From Massilia sp. UMI-21 (GTDB lineage: Bacteria > Pseudomonadota > Gammaproteobacteria > Burkholderiales > Burkholderiaceae_D): DNA of 64,000 bases. A program made the position numbers and the translations under genes. The stretch covers positions 2,790,001-2,854,000 of the forward strand of contig CP063848.1 of the NCBI GenBank assembly GCA_015277795.1. Reading direction: 5' to 3'. Shown here piece after piece: positions 40,101 through 47,474 of the stretch (its first letter is position 1; the number at the start of each line of letters is the position of its first letter). The notes under the pieces are model-generated. The model had not been told where the DNA came from. It was given only the letters and a program-made list of their open reading frames with translations, and ran no database searches.

Positions 40101-41035
40101 GTCCCGGGCGAATAGGGGCCTGGCATCGTGTACGTGGAAATCGGGATGCCTAGGGTATCCTTGGTAATGATCTGCAGTGCATTGAGCGCGGAGCTTGATA
40201 CGTTGTTTTGCCACTCGTACAAGGATAGCGTCAGGTCCTGGAAGCTGAAGGTCTTGGCGACCGCGCCTCCCTCGGCCTTGATGACCATGCTGGCGCTAGC
40301 GACGCCTGGACCTGAGTCGAACCAGATCGCTGTGTCCCCCGGATCGCGTGCGATGCCGTTGGAGATGACGAATTTGTCGCCGATCTTCACGAAGCCGGAG
40401 CCACCGGAATTGAATGCGCCGATGGTGTCACTGAAATCATAGGTGCCGTTCGCGGTGCCGCTCGGGGCCAGCAAGTTGCTGTAATCGCGCAGCGCGCTGC
40501 TTGAAAACGGGCCGTAGGATCCGATGCTCCCGGTCGTCCGCTCGAGCACCCAGTTGCCGCCCAAGACGACGGAGCCCGTTGCATCGGTCGATGCCGCGAC
40601 GTCGGCGCCGCTGGCCCGCGCCAGTTCGGCGACGAAGGCGGCACCGTCCGTGCCGGCGCCGACGGCGCAGCCGTAGAGCAGGATATCGGCGTCCGGCGCG
40701 AGCGCGGCGCGGATCGTCGCCAGCTCGCCGGCGCGGGCCGCCAGCACCTCCGTATTCAGCTGCAGCGTGCCGAGGGAAACCATACCTTCGCTGCCATGAG
40801 ACACGATGTGCAGGGCATCGATGCCACTGCGCCCCTCGAGCACCTGGGCCATTCGGGCCAGGCCATCTTCACCGGCGCCCAGGAGGTGGACTTCGGTGTC
40901 CGGCGCCAGCCCGGCCAGCAGGGTTTGATAGTCGTGAACGTCAGCCTCGATAAATACGATCGCCCGCGGCGCCGTACTCTGCGGCAGGACTTGCGGATCG
41001 GCTGGGAAGAGGAGGGGCGACATTGGCTCGGTCAT
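34109..41035 (-). CDS. Giant DUF4347/Ig-like/RTX/DUF4214 surface protein
   Basis: This 2308-residue protein looks like a type I-secreted adhesin or matrix protein. It lacks a Sec signal. Domains in order are DUF4347 (about 23-185: AIVFIEADVHDYQTLL, HIVSHGSEG, ILLYGCAVG), a beta-rich unit (about 190-385) and Ig-like units (about 390-900). Seven tandem units of about 104 residues follow (about 920-1650, each with ISDT, FTEAVTGF, DGGxTWTATL, GIADLAGN). Then come Asp/Gly-rich RTX-type repeats (about 1855-1935) and two DUF4214 blocks to the end, with a hydrophobic C terminus. No secretion genes are adjacent. Confidence 0.88.
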   Translation of the reverse strand: MTEPMSPLLFPADPQVLPQSTAPRAIVFIEADVHDYQTLLAGLAPDTEVHLLGAGEDGLARMAQVLEGRSGIDALHIVSHGSEGMVSLGTLQLNTEVLAARAGELATIRAALAPDADILLYGCAVGAGTDGAAFVAELARASGADVAASTDATGSVVLGGNWVLERTTGSIGSYGPFSSSALRDYSNLLAPSGTANGTYDFSDTIGAFNSGGSGFVKIGDKFVISNGIARDPGDTAIWFDSGPGVASASMVIKAEGGAVAKTFSFQDLTLSLYEWQNNVSSSALNALQIITKDTLGIPISTYTMPGPYSPGTTTPFKASMLLNGGAAFSDNNVASITINWTIGVNPDYSNNPGSAEAWNLLFESITIANVSATLPPAPPSAPDLAPLDDSGTLTSDNITNATLLSFSGTSAPADNGGTVRVFLDKNNNGVYDAGTDPTGSATTGNGAWTVSGIDAASLSDGVYQAYAQVSNGGQTSAVGTALNVTIDRSSPAVAITSDKSTLKAGETATITFTFSEDPGATFTWNGGSGDVIVSGGTLSAISGTGLTRSATFTPTNGVNGGTASIGVSAGSYADLAGNIGGSGSAPSIGFDTLAPAVNSIVRANATPSKASAVQYTVTFDSSVSGVDAGDFQLTTTGTAAGSIGSVSGSGSTYTVTVNGISGDGTMRLDLKSSATGIVDAGGNAAGGYTGGQAYTFDHTAPAVNSVAVPASATYRTGQNLDFTVNFNETVVVDTAGGTPALALTLDTGGTVQAFYVGGSGSTALSFRYTVASGQADNNGVALGASIALGGATIRDAAGNDVATALNNVGSTSGVLVAALAPTVSAIERAGQALTQATSVDYTVTFSESVTGVDASDFTLTGSGVSGSIAGVSGSGSTYTVTVDNISGDGPLRLDLNPSGTGIVNASSQGVSGGFTAGQSYTIDQTAPLLATAISISDTGLKIGDGATLTFVFTEAVTGFTSADVTVPNGTLSNLASNDGGITWTATLTPAAGVNDSSNLLTLNYGGIADLAGNAGSGTADSGNYAVDTVRPSLASSIAISDTVLAIGGSATVSFHFTEAVTGFTAADVSVANGTLSSLASSDGGVTWTATLTPAAGTSDTSNVLTLNYGGIADLAGNTGSGSVDSGSYSVDTVRPSLASPIAISDTTLTIGESATVSFSFTEAVSGFTVDDVSVPNGSLSNLASSDGGRNWTATLQPASGASSASNVLTLDYAGIADLAGNAGSGSASSGNYAVQTTVPVLAAPITISDTALKAGDSATVSFVFNEAVTGFTVADVSVPSGALSGLSSIDGGVTWTATLSPAAATTAASNVLTLDTSGIANLAGNAGSGTVDSGNYAVDTVRPSLASSIATSDTALKLGDTAAVTFTFTEAVTGFTVDDVSVPNGTLSNLSSIDGGLTWTATLLPTAGASGAANALTLDYAGIADLAGNAGMGTADSANYSVDTVRPALGSGITISDTALRIGESATVTFSFTEAVAGFTTDDVSVPNGSLSNLASNDGGITWTATLLPTAGASSAADMLTLDYAGIADLAGNAGSGSVDSATYAVDTLAPTATVTLSDNDLRAGETALVTVRFNEAVSGFGNAAVSAGNGSLDAFASSDGGLSWSARFTPAADTTAPANVVTVSLAGVVDAAGNPGAGSVASASYAVRTAPPQKPPTSSTVDGVMVVSQPGPVDPATGVAGSTLTVPVITANRPDDPNSAHGNLADIPLGLGGPDGARTELLVSLPTGTGMQVEGPAALLDNSQALIDLIHRIESKTAVGSSVQAEMSGQGSGFLRSLAPNTLLESKTVVLMAQAGSGTPHTILINGGSTTPVDGGSNATAIGLVLDASALPGGSVLQLNNVDFAAVIGAATLRGGAGRNYVVGDDARQNILLGADDDVLMGGGGDDLIGSAGGNDRLDGGDGADIVVGGIGGDSLAGGAGDDLLQGGRSSQGGWQFYLDATGTLKAQHDTALFAPGQTESVTLAELDGSAEGLSFLAADKAMLSSLSLLYHAAFGRAPDLAGLAYWAGGSADLGVIAQLLLQSAEWRNTSGAALSDAAFVEALYQNAFGRAPDSAGQDYWSAQLAGGAAAAAMSRAEVMQAFAQSAEHALAWNTADGYLIGTGSVGLENGWIAGSGDDRLEGGAGSDVLVGGDGVDTAVYAGTMSDYRFIIDSAGHLKVDSKANGDVDALFGIERGAFGDGELDLGFLQGNLAQLTRLGLLYQAVLDRAGDLGGFQWWLARDLGGDQLVHDFTQTAEFKSRYDGVDDAAFVKALYDNSGLGAGAAGGQAYWEAYLASHTRAELIGQWLQTGEVANAQFAGHGLWLV
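36050..38270 (-). repeat. Seven tandem ~310-bp repeats inside the giant gene
   Basis: Seven coding repeats of about 310 bp encode the Ig-like units. Each begins with a D-T-V-R-P-type linker and ends with L-A-G-N-x-G-S-G-x-x-x-S-x-Y. Neighbouring units share long near-identical DNA blocks, so copy number may change by recombination. The last unit (lowest coordinates) is the most diverged. Confidence 0.8.
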
Positions 41036-41109
41036 GGCGGGGAGGTCGAATGTAGATGGAGATCATCCCCGGCGGCGCTGGCGCTGCCGGGAGCTGGTAC
41101 GTCCGGCGG

Positions 41110-41643
41110 TCAAGGCCTGCTGGGGAACGTGCCTTCCAGGGAGATGATGAAACGCACTGGCAGGTAGGGTTGCATGTTGTTGTGCGGCTGGCCGCTGCCT
41201 GCCAGCCCCAGCGCCTGCGCGTGCATGGCCGTATCGGGCGTCGGATCGTAGGCCGGCGTATCGGTTTTGGCCCGGCCGGCCTTGGGCGTCTTGGCCCAGA
41301 CGGCGGCGGTCGGGTCGGTGGTCGACCCCTGGTCGTCGAATGCCTGCGGCAGGTGGGTGTGGGCAGGCATCTGGGTCTGGTCCAAAGCGACGGCGGCGCT
41401 GCCGCCCACCTGGCCGACGATCCGCGGCGTCAAGCCGTTGCCGCTTCCCTGGTGCAGTGGCACGCGGCCGTTCAGGTTCGGCAGCGCGAAGGTCGTCCGG
41501 CCGTCGCCGCCGTAGATGGCGCCGATGACGGCGTACAGCACCGAGTGCTGCGCAATGCTCAGCAATTGCCCGTTGCAGTCTGCCCAGCCGTTCGGCGCGT
41601 ACTGGCCGGTGAAAATGCGTACTTCTCCGATGTATGAATCCAT
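41110..41643 (-). CDS. Tail-collar (microcystin-dependent) protein, copy 3
   Basis: This 177-residue protein starts MDSYIGEVRIFTGQYAPNGWADCNGQLL at 41643, with AGGAGAG upstream. It carries the phage tail-collar signature IGAIYGGDGRTTFALPNLNGRVPLHQG and ends with QPHNNMQPYLPVRFIISLEG. Family members (MdpB-like) look like short tail-fibre proteins but are often chromosomal, outside prophages. It is the last of three paralogues and lies just upstream of the giant surface gene, on the same strand. The function is unknown. Confidence 0.88.
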   Translation of the reverse strand: MDSYIGEVRIFTGQYAPNGWADCNGQLLSIAQHSVLYAVIGAIYGGDGRTTFALPNLNGRVPLHQGSGNGLTPRIVGQVGGSAAVALDQTQMPAHTHLPQAFDDQGSTTDPTAAVWAKTPKAGRAKTDTPAYDPTPDTAMHAQALGLAGSGQPHNNMQPYLPVRFIISLEGTFPSRP

Positions 41644-41659
41644 GCTCCGGCTCTCCTTC

Positions 41660-42154
41660 TTATTGTCGTGGCGGGAAAATACCCGAGATGGCAATGCACA
41701 GATTGATTGCCAGGTAAGGCTGCATATTGTTGTGCGGCTGGCTGCCGCCCGCGGTGCCCAGTGCCTGCGGGGCCATCTGGACGTCGGTCGTTGCCGCGTA
41801 TTCGCTGGCCAGTGCGGCCCAGGCGTTGCCGGAAGGCGAAGGCTGGGAAGGCGGCTGGCCGGAGGCAAGCGCCTGGTGGGTGTGCGCCGGGATTTCCTTG
41901 TCGATCAGCGCGTGCGTGGCGCTGCCGCCGGCCGCGCCCTGCGGATAGCCCGGACCGAAGCACAGCGGCGCCTGGCCGCGCAGGTCAGGAAGATTGAAAG
42001 TGCTGCGGCCGTCGCCGCCATAGGTCGTCCCGATGATGGCGAACAGCGCCTGGTTTTGCATGATTGGCAGGGTCTGGCCCTGACACGGCATCCAGCCGCG
42101 CGGGACCTGGCCGAATGCGAATGCGCGAATTTCACCCAGAAAGAAATCGGACAT
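41660..42154 (-). CDS. Tail-collar (microcystin-dependent) protein, copy 2
   Basis: This 164-residue paralogue has the same plan: MSDFFLGEIRAFAFGQVPRGWMPCQGQTLPI, then IGTTYGGDGRSTFNLPDLRGQAPL and QPHNNMQPYLAINLCIAISG. The middle region (about 75-130) differs in length and sequence between copies, as expected if it forms the variable part of a trimeric fibre. It starts 16 bases upstream of copy 3. No other phage structural gene is nearby, so this is not a prophage. Confidence 0.88.
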   Translation of the reverse strand: MSDFFLGEIRAFAFGQVPRGWMPCQGQTLPIMQNQALFAIIGTTYGGDGRSTFNLPDLRGQAPLCFGPGYPQGAAGGSATHALIDKEIPAHTHQALASGQPPSQPSPSGNAWAALASEYAATTDVQMAPQALGTAGGSQPHNNMQPYLAINLCIAISGIFPPRQ

Positions 42155-42179
42155 GGATAATTCTCCTCTCGTGCGCTGC

Positions 42180-42701
42180 TTAATTGAAGGACGGGAAGAT
42201 CCCGTTCGTCGCGATGATGAAGGTCAGCGCCATGAAGGGCATCATGTTCTCGTGCGGCTGATTTCCACCGGCAACGCCGATGGCGTTCGGCTTCATTGCG
42301 ACCAGGGCGGCGGCTCCGGGCTTTTCATAGGCGGTCACGATCGGGGCGGCCCAGAATCTGTTCTCGGCGTTGGCGTCGGTGCCGGGCGCCGAATTTGCAT
42401 TCACGGAATGGGTATGGGCGCCCATTTCGGCAGTCGTCAGGGTCACGGTTTCGGTGCCGCCGGCCTGGCCGAGGTTATAGTTGATGCCTTGCTTGCTCAC
42501 GCCAGTGCTGACGGGGACCCTGCCGCGCAGGTCGGGCAGGGCGAAATTTGTCTGGCCGTCGCCGCCATAGGTAACGCCGATCAGCGTGTACAGCGCCTCG
42601 TAACCCGAAATCGGAAGAAGTTGTCCGTTACACATCTCCCATCCTTCGGGAGCGTACGTTCCGGCGAACATGCGGATTTCCCCCACATAGCAATCGGCCA
42701 T
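42180..42701 (-). CDS. Tail-collar (microcystin-dependent) protein, copy 1
   Basis: This 173-residue first member of the triplet runs MADCYVGEIRMFAGTYAPEGWEMCNGQLLPI, IGVTYGGDGQTNFALPDLRGRVPV and GAHTHSVNANSAPG to QPHENMMPFMALTFIIATNG. AAGGAAAAG lies before the ATG. It is 25 bases upstream of copy 2, so the three genes form one operon that may also read into the giant gene 70 bp further on. The conserved W-x-x-C-N/Q-G-Q and GGDG features suggest a shared beta-structured collar domain. Confidence 0.88.
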   Translation of the reverse strand: MADCYVGEIRMFAGTYAPEGWEMCNGQLLPISGYEALYTLIGVTYGGDGQTNFALPDLRGRVPVSTGVSKQGINYNLGQAGGTETVTLTTAEMGAHTHSVNANSAPGTDANAENRFWAAPIVTAYEKPGAAALVAMKPNAIGVAGGNQPHENMMPFMALTFIIATNGIFPSFN

Positions 42702-43172
42702 TTCTTTTCCTTTTTATAGAAGTAACGAATGCAACATATGAACCGATTCAGTCATGAACCAAATCGAGCGCTGCGAACAAAATTCTAACCATTTTTCCAT
42801 GGGGAATGTAATGCGAATTGGCAATATGTGGCGTAAGGACACCGAATATTGTCGTTTTGTGGGATTGTGGAGAAATGCGCTGAATACACAGGGGTTTGGC
42901 CTCTTCCATTAGTCAGGGAACAAGGCCGCAAAACGTTATTTATGTGTAGGGGATAATGCGCGTAGAAAATCGCTCGCGCGATGCCGTGGATTCAGGCCAG
43001 AATCATTGGAGCGCTGCTGTCGGCCATCCGCTAATCTGGCGCCTTCCGCCAGAACAGGTTTTATCGCGGCGAGACGCTGCGATGCTACTTTCGGGGGGAA
43101 TCGTCGGGCGCGCTCAGTCGAGATGCTCGTGGTCGGAGACGCCCTGTCGCAGGGCAGCCAGCATGCGGCCGC
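42702..43172. other. Intergenic region, no gene recognised
   Basis: These 470 bases between the tail-collar operon and the glycolipid-binding-type gene are less GC-rich than the surroundings, especially near 42.72-42.95 kb. They should hold the promoter of the tail-collar operon. I see no convincing coding frame, RNA gene or repeat. Confidence 0.5.
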
Positions 43173-43724
43173 TCAGGGGGCATCGAGCCGGGCGAACAGC
43201 GCGGGATAGCGTAGCACCAGGCCGTCGGCGTCCAGTTCGAGCACGGCCTCGAAAGCGCCGATCGGCCCTTCGTACAGGTAGCGGCCGTCCGGCAGCGGCG
43301 TATAGGCCTGCTCCAGGCGGCTTGGCGCGAGCGCGGGAACCGGGATGTAGACCACCGCGATGCCGGTGCGTCCCAGCAGCCTGCTGCCCAGGCGCCGGAT
43401 CGGCAGGGTGTTGGTGAAGGGAGTGGCGGCGATGTCGACGTCGATGCAGCCGGTCAGTTGAGGCTGGTCGGCGCCGTCGCCGTCGCGCCAGCGGCCGCTG
43501 CCGTCGCTGGTCAGGACCAGGGACTCGCCCCCGGCCGCATGCACCTCGAGCGAGCGCACGCGCCAGCCGCTGTCGCAGCAAATGCGGTAGCTGCAGCCGA
43601 ACGGCCCGTCGCCGCAATCGCCAATGACGACCCCGTCGGCGACGATCACCTCGTCCCGGTGGTGCAAGCTCAGGTGTTCCAGTCCGGCGCCGTCCTCGGA
43701 TCGCCAACGGTATGCGCGCAGCAT
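43173..43724 (-). CDS. Putative glycolipid-binding (DUF1089-type) protein
   Basis: This 183-residue protein starts MLRAYRWRSEDGAGLEHLSLHHRDEVIVADGVVIG, with GGAGG before the ATG at 43724. Y-R-W near the start, then GCSYRICCDSGWRVRSLEV, DGSGRW, GCIDVDIAATPFTNTLPIRRL and FEAVLELDADGLVLRYP match the putative glycolipid-binding family (Glycolipid_bind, spoIIIAE-unrelated). The fold is probably a lipocalin-like beta barrel without a signal peptide. The substrate is unknown. Confidence 0.83.
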   Translation of the reverse strand: MLRAYRWRSEDGAGLEHLSLHHRDEVIVADGVVIGDCGDGPFGCSYRICCDSGWRVRSLEVHAAGGESLVLTSDGSGRWRDGDGADQPQLTGCIDVDIAATPFTNTLPIRRLGSRLLGRTGIAVVYIPVPALAPSRLEQAYTPLPDGRYLYEGPIGAFEAVLELDADGLVLRYPALFARLDAP

Positions 43725-43848
43725 GTCCGCTCCTCCATCAGGAGCTACGGTAGCACGCTGCGGGTTCCGCTGCAGGATTCGACTTGCGGGCGTTCGCTTG
43801 CTGGCGTTTGCGCACGCTGCGGCCCGCAATGGCCCGCAACGAGGGCGC

Positions 43849-44046
43849 TCAGTCGTTGCGTGGGTAGCGGCGGCGTTCCGTGCGGCGCCGCCGCTCGGGT
43901 TGCTCGATGGCGCGCAGCAGGATTTCGCGCGGGATGTGGCAGTTGTCCAGGTAGTCGAGGGCAAAGCGCAGGCCCCGTGTTTCCGCCAGAAACAAGGCGT
44001 ACTCGGCTGTTACTGCGGTCTCTTCGTCTCGTCGTCGTTGCGGCAT
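43849..44046 (-). CDS. Small basic hypothetical protein
   Basis: This 65-residue product starts MPQRRRDEETAVTAEYALFLAETRGLRFALDYLDNC and ends with a very basic tail (ERRRRTERRRYPRND). The ORF can extend to 44148, but the longer N terminus looks like noise. No domain is recognised. The middle part reads like a conserved helical protein (AETRGLRFALDYLDN-C-HIPREILLRAI) of the kind seen in related genomes. Confidence rests on that texture only. Confidence 0.55.
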   Translation of the reverse strand: MPQRRRDEETAVTAEYALFLAETRGLRFALDYLDNCHIPREILLRAIEQPERRRRTERRRYPRND

Positions 44047-44289
44047 GTTCGCTTTCTGCGGGAGACGCCCTGGAGCTGCATCCCGCTTGTCCGGTCGGCA
44101 GAGCTTGCGCTTGCCTGGCCAGTAATCCGCACAGTAGTCCGATCTCATACCGGCTTGTTGTCAATAGTATATCGACTGCCGGGGTCCACACGCTTGATCT
44201 TGTTAGCGATTGTTACATTTAACGATTGCCGCCGCCCATGCGTTGACACGATCCGAACCTGGCGGCGCCGGCTGGCGCGGCGACGGTAT

Positions 44290-45249
44290 TTACTGGCGCA
44301 GCAGGCGGCGGATCGTGCCCGCCAGGTCTTCGGCCGAGAACTTGGCCACGTAGGCATCGGCCTGCACGTTCTTGACGTGCTCCTCATTGGTGGTGCCCGA
44401 CAGCGAAGAATGGATCACCACCGGCAAGCTGGAAAAACGCGCGCTCTTCTTGATGTTGCGGGTCAGGGTGAAGCCATCCATTTCCGGCATCTCGAGGTCG
44501 GTCAGCACCAGGGCGACCTTGTCGTGCACGCTCGCCCCTTCGGCTTCGGCGCTGGCGGCGATGCTATGGAGCTGGTCCCAGGCTTCCTTGCCGCTCTTGG
44601 CCATGATGAAGGGCAGGCCCATCGCTTCCAGGCCCTGTTCGATCAGGGCGCGCGCCACCACCGAATCGTCGGCGGCGAGCACGACCGAGCCTGGCTTGAT
44701 CCTGATCTTCGCGCCGACCGTCTGCTGGTTGATCTCGGGTGCGGAATCGGGGTTCATGCTGCGCAGGATGGTCTCGACGTCGAGCACCTGCGCCAGGCGC
44801 CCGGCCTGGCCGCTCTCGTCGGGCAGGCGGGCGATGCTGGTGACCATGCCGCTGCCCGCGGCGTGCTCGGCCGACATCACCTGGTTCCAGTCCAGGCGGA
44901 CGATTTCCTCTACGCTTTCGACGGCAAAGGCCTGGGTGGTTCGGGCAAATTCCGTGACCAGCATGATGTTCAGGCCGGTCTTCGGCTTGACCCCGGCGAT
45001 CGCCGGCAGGTCCAGCACCTGGATGATCTGGCCGCGCAGGTTGACCACGCCCAGCACGTGCGGCATCGCGCCGGCCACGGCGGTAATCTCGGGCATCGCC
45101 ACGATCTCGCGGATCTTGAACACGTTGATGCCGAACAATTCGCTACGTTCGCCGTTCTCGTCGCCGCCGAGGCGGAACAGAAGCAGTTCGAACTTGTTGG
45201 TGCCCGTCAGATTGCTGCGCTCGTCGACTTCCTGTTGAACCGATTTCAT
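44290..45249 (-). CDS. cheV: Chemotaxis protein CheV
   Basis: This 319-residue protein has an N-terminal CheW-like coupling domain (about 15-165: LLFRLG, FGINVFKIREI, GVVNLRGQIIQVLDL) and a C-terminal receiver domain (about 185-318). The receiver shows VVLAADDSVVARALI, VLTDLEMPEMDGFTLTR (phospho-acceptor Asp) and a lysine in AYVAKFSAEDL. CheV links chemoreceptors to CheA and buffers signalling by phosphorylation. It has no chemotaxis gene beside it but lies near a flagellin gene. Confidence 0.95.
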   Translation of the reverse strand: MKSVQQEVDERSNLTGTNKFELLLFRLGGDENGERSELFGINVFKIREIVAMPEITAVAGAMPHVLGVVNLRGQIIQVLDLPAIAGVKPKTGLNIMLVTEFARTTQAFAVESVEEIVRLDWNQVMSAEHAAGSGMVTSIARLPDESGQAGRLAQVLDVETILRSMNPDSAPEINQQTVGAKIRIKPGSVVLAADDSVVARALIEQGLEAMGLPFIMAKSGKEAWDQLHSIAASAEAEGASVHDKVALVLTDLEMPEMDGFTLTRNIKKSARFSSLPVVIHSSLSGTTNEEHVKNVQADAYVAKFSAEDLAGTIRRLLRQ

Positions 45250-45385
45250 ATTTCGCCGTTAAAAATAGTGCCGATAGGCAAGCATTTTACGTGCGAAACA
45301 TAGCTGTGCGTAAAGACTGACGCAAGTTCCCGGTGATTTTTCACATCCCGCTTCCGGAAAACAACACATCGCCGGTTCCGACTGC

Positions 45386-47272
45386 TCAGCGCGCCAGTTC
45401 CGGGATGCCCGCAGTCCGGGCCGGCGTCCCGCGGTCCGGCGCGACGAAGGCCAGGCCCTCCTCGAAAGAGCGCAGGATCATGTCGACATAGGCCTCGACC
45501 AGCGCGCGCTTGGGCAACTGCTCGTCGTAGGGCAGCAGCACCGTCACCATCAGCGCTTCGGGCAGGTCGGCGCGCAGCTCGGCGACCGCGGTGCGCCAGG
45601 CCTCGAAGTTGTCCTGGCGCGGATAGGTGATGAACACGGTCGAGACCAGTTGCGGCGCGCCGCCCTCGGGGTGTGCCGACGGCGAGCCGACCACCACGCT
45701 GCGCGCGTCGACATCGCCCTCGCGCAAGGCCCGCACCAGCAGTTCGGTCAGGAACTCGTCGCGCTCGGATGGCAGGCCGGCGCACAGGACGATCGAGCCG
45801 TGCGGCACGTCGAGCGAACCCTGCCAGCGGCCGAAGCGTGCCTCGCGCATCTGGCGCAGGTGGGCGCCGATGTTCGCGTCCAGCAAGGGAACCGGCTTGC
45901 GGCGGCCGCGCGCGCCGCCGTCCGCGGCCGAGGCCACGGTGTCGGCAATGTTGGCGATCACCGCCCGCATGCGGGCTTCCTGGGCCTTGTCGATGGAGCC
46001 GGTGCCGAGGTCGGAGACCGCCATGCGCAGGCCCGGCAGCAGCACATGGTCGCAGTAGCGGGCGAAACTGTAGCGGCGCACGTAGGCGCGCGCGTCCTTG
46101 GTCAGTTCGTCGGCTTCGCCGGCCAGCACGCGCTGGTGGAAGCGTTCGGCGTCGGACATGTTCGGCGCGTCGCCCAGCAGGATGGTGATCGGCGCCAGCG
46201 CCCGCACGTGGCGCCCGGCCACCACCAGGCACAGGGTGAGCGGGGTCGACAGCAGCAGGCCGACCGGCCCCCACAGCGCGCCCCAGAACAGTGCCGAGAC
46301 GATCACCGCCAGCGGCGACAGTCCCGAACTGTGTCCGTAGACCTTCGGCTCGATGAAGTTCGCCAGCACCAGCTCGAAAGCCAGGAAGATCGCCATGCAG
46401 GTGAGCGCCAGCGACCAGCCCGGGTCGATGGCGGCCACGAACACGGCGATGATGGCGCCTGCCAGCAGGACGCCCAGGTAAGGTACGAAGCGCAGCACGC
46501 CGCTGAGCACGCCCCACAGGATGGCATGCGGCACCCCGGCCAGCCAAAGCGACACGCCGATCAGGGTGCCGAAGGTGGCATTCACGATGAATTGCGAAAA
46601 GAAGAAGCGCGACACGCCCTGGGCGGCGTCGCCCAGCGTGCGGATGGTTCGGCTCACCTCGGCCTGGCCGGCCAGGCGCACCAGGCGGTCGCGCAGCGAG
46701 CCCTGCTCGAGCAGGATGAAGACCAGCAGGATCAGGACCACGCCGGCCTCGCCGATCGGCCCCCACACCAGGTTGATGACGCGTCCCAGGGTGTCCTTCA
46801 TGGTGCGCGGCGTGCGCACCTCGACCGGGAGCGGCTGGTTGGGCGTGACCACCAGGTTGCCGCGGCGCACGCGCGCCGCCTCGGCCGCCGGGACCGGCGC
46901 CACCGCGCTCAGCTCGGCCTCGATGCGGGTGATCGGGCGCTCGATGAGCTCGCGCACATTGGCCACCTTGGTCTTGATCGCCTTGCGGTACTGCGGAAGG
47001 TCGCGCGTGATCGTCACCAGCTGGTCGAACAGCACCGCGCCGACCCCGCCGACGCAGGTGCCGACCACGGCCACCGACAGCAGGACCGCCGGCATGCGCG
47101 CCAGGCCGATCCGCGTCATGCTGCGCACCAGCGGCGCCAGGACCAGGCTCAGGATCAGCGCCAGCGCCAGCGGCTCGAGCACTTCACGTCCGAAATAGAG
47201 CAGGGCGACGACGCAGGTGGCGCTGACGACGGTATTCGCCGTCAGGCGCAGGGATGGTGGCTGGACATTCAT
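45386..47272 (-). CDS. AI-2E family transporter with large C-terminal extension
   Basis: This 628-residue inner-membrane protein is a member of the AI-2E (DUF20, PerM-like) family. About eight hydrophobic segments lie in residues 10-370, with the family features RDLPQYRKAI, FFFSQFIVNATFGTLIGVSLW, YLGVLLAGAI and IVSALFWGALWGPVGLLLSTPLTLCLVV. The normal family length is about 350; here an extra 250 residues follow. That part includes a Rossmann-like stretch (SIVLCAGLPSERDEFLTELLVRAL ... STVFITYP) and could be regulatory. Transport substrate unknown; AI-2 is only one known cargo. Confidence 0.87.
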   Translation of the reverse strand: MNVQPPSLRLTANTVVSATCVVALLYFGREVLEPLALALILSLVLAPLVRSMTRIGLARMPAVLLSVAVVGTCVGGVGAVLFDQLVTITRDLPQYRKAIKTKVANVRELIERPITRIEAELSAVAPVPAAEAARVRRGNLVVTPNQPLPVEVRTPRTMKDTLGRVINLVWGPIGEAGVVLILLVFILLEQGSLRDRLVRLAGQAEVSRTIRTLGDAAQGVSRFFFSQFIVNATFGTLIGVSLWLAGVPHAILWGVLSGVLRFVPYLGVLLAGAIIAVFVAAIDPGWSLALTCMAIFLAFELVLANFIEPKVYGHSSGLSPLAVIVSALFWGALWGPVGLLLSTPLTLCLVVAGRHVRALAPITILLGDAPNMSDAERFHQRVLAGEADELTKDARAYVRRYSFARYCDHVLLPGLRMAVSDLGTGSIDKAQEARMRAVIANIADTVASAADGGARGRRKPVPLLDANIGAHLRQMREARFGRWQGSLDVPHGSIVLCAGLPSERDEFLTELLVRALREGDVDARSVVVGSPSAHPEGGAPQLVSTVFITYPRQDNFEAWRTAVAELRADLPEALMVTVLLPYDEQLPKRALVEAYVDMILRSFEEGLAFVAPDRGTPARTAGIPELAR

Positions 47273-47413
47273 GCGGAACCTGCTCGCTGGGTGGAAATGA
47301 AAACCGATTATGTATAAAGGAAAATGTCTCTTTAGCCAAGTATTTCGGCATTGACCGATTCCGCCGTCACCGCGCGGCGTCCGGGCAGTGCGGATCGACG
47401 GCGCCGGACGACG

Positions 47414-47440
47414 AAAAAAAAGCCAGCCCGAAGGCTGGCT
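47414..47440 (-). terminator. Rho-independent terminator of the flagellin gene
   Basis: On the minus strand the stem AGCCAGCC-TTCG-GGCTGGCT is followed by TTTTTTT. It ends 34 bases downstream of the flagellin stop codon and has a UUCG tetraloop, so it should be very stable. Confidence 0.92.
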
Positions 47441-47474
47441 CGTGCGTACCCGGCCGGTGGATGGCCGTGAAGGA

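Noticed and set aside
41110..42701. Prophage
   Set aside because: Three tail-collar genes without capsid, terminase, lysis or integrase genes nearby; family is common outside phages.
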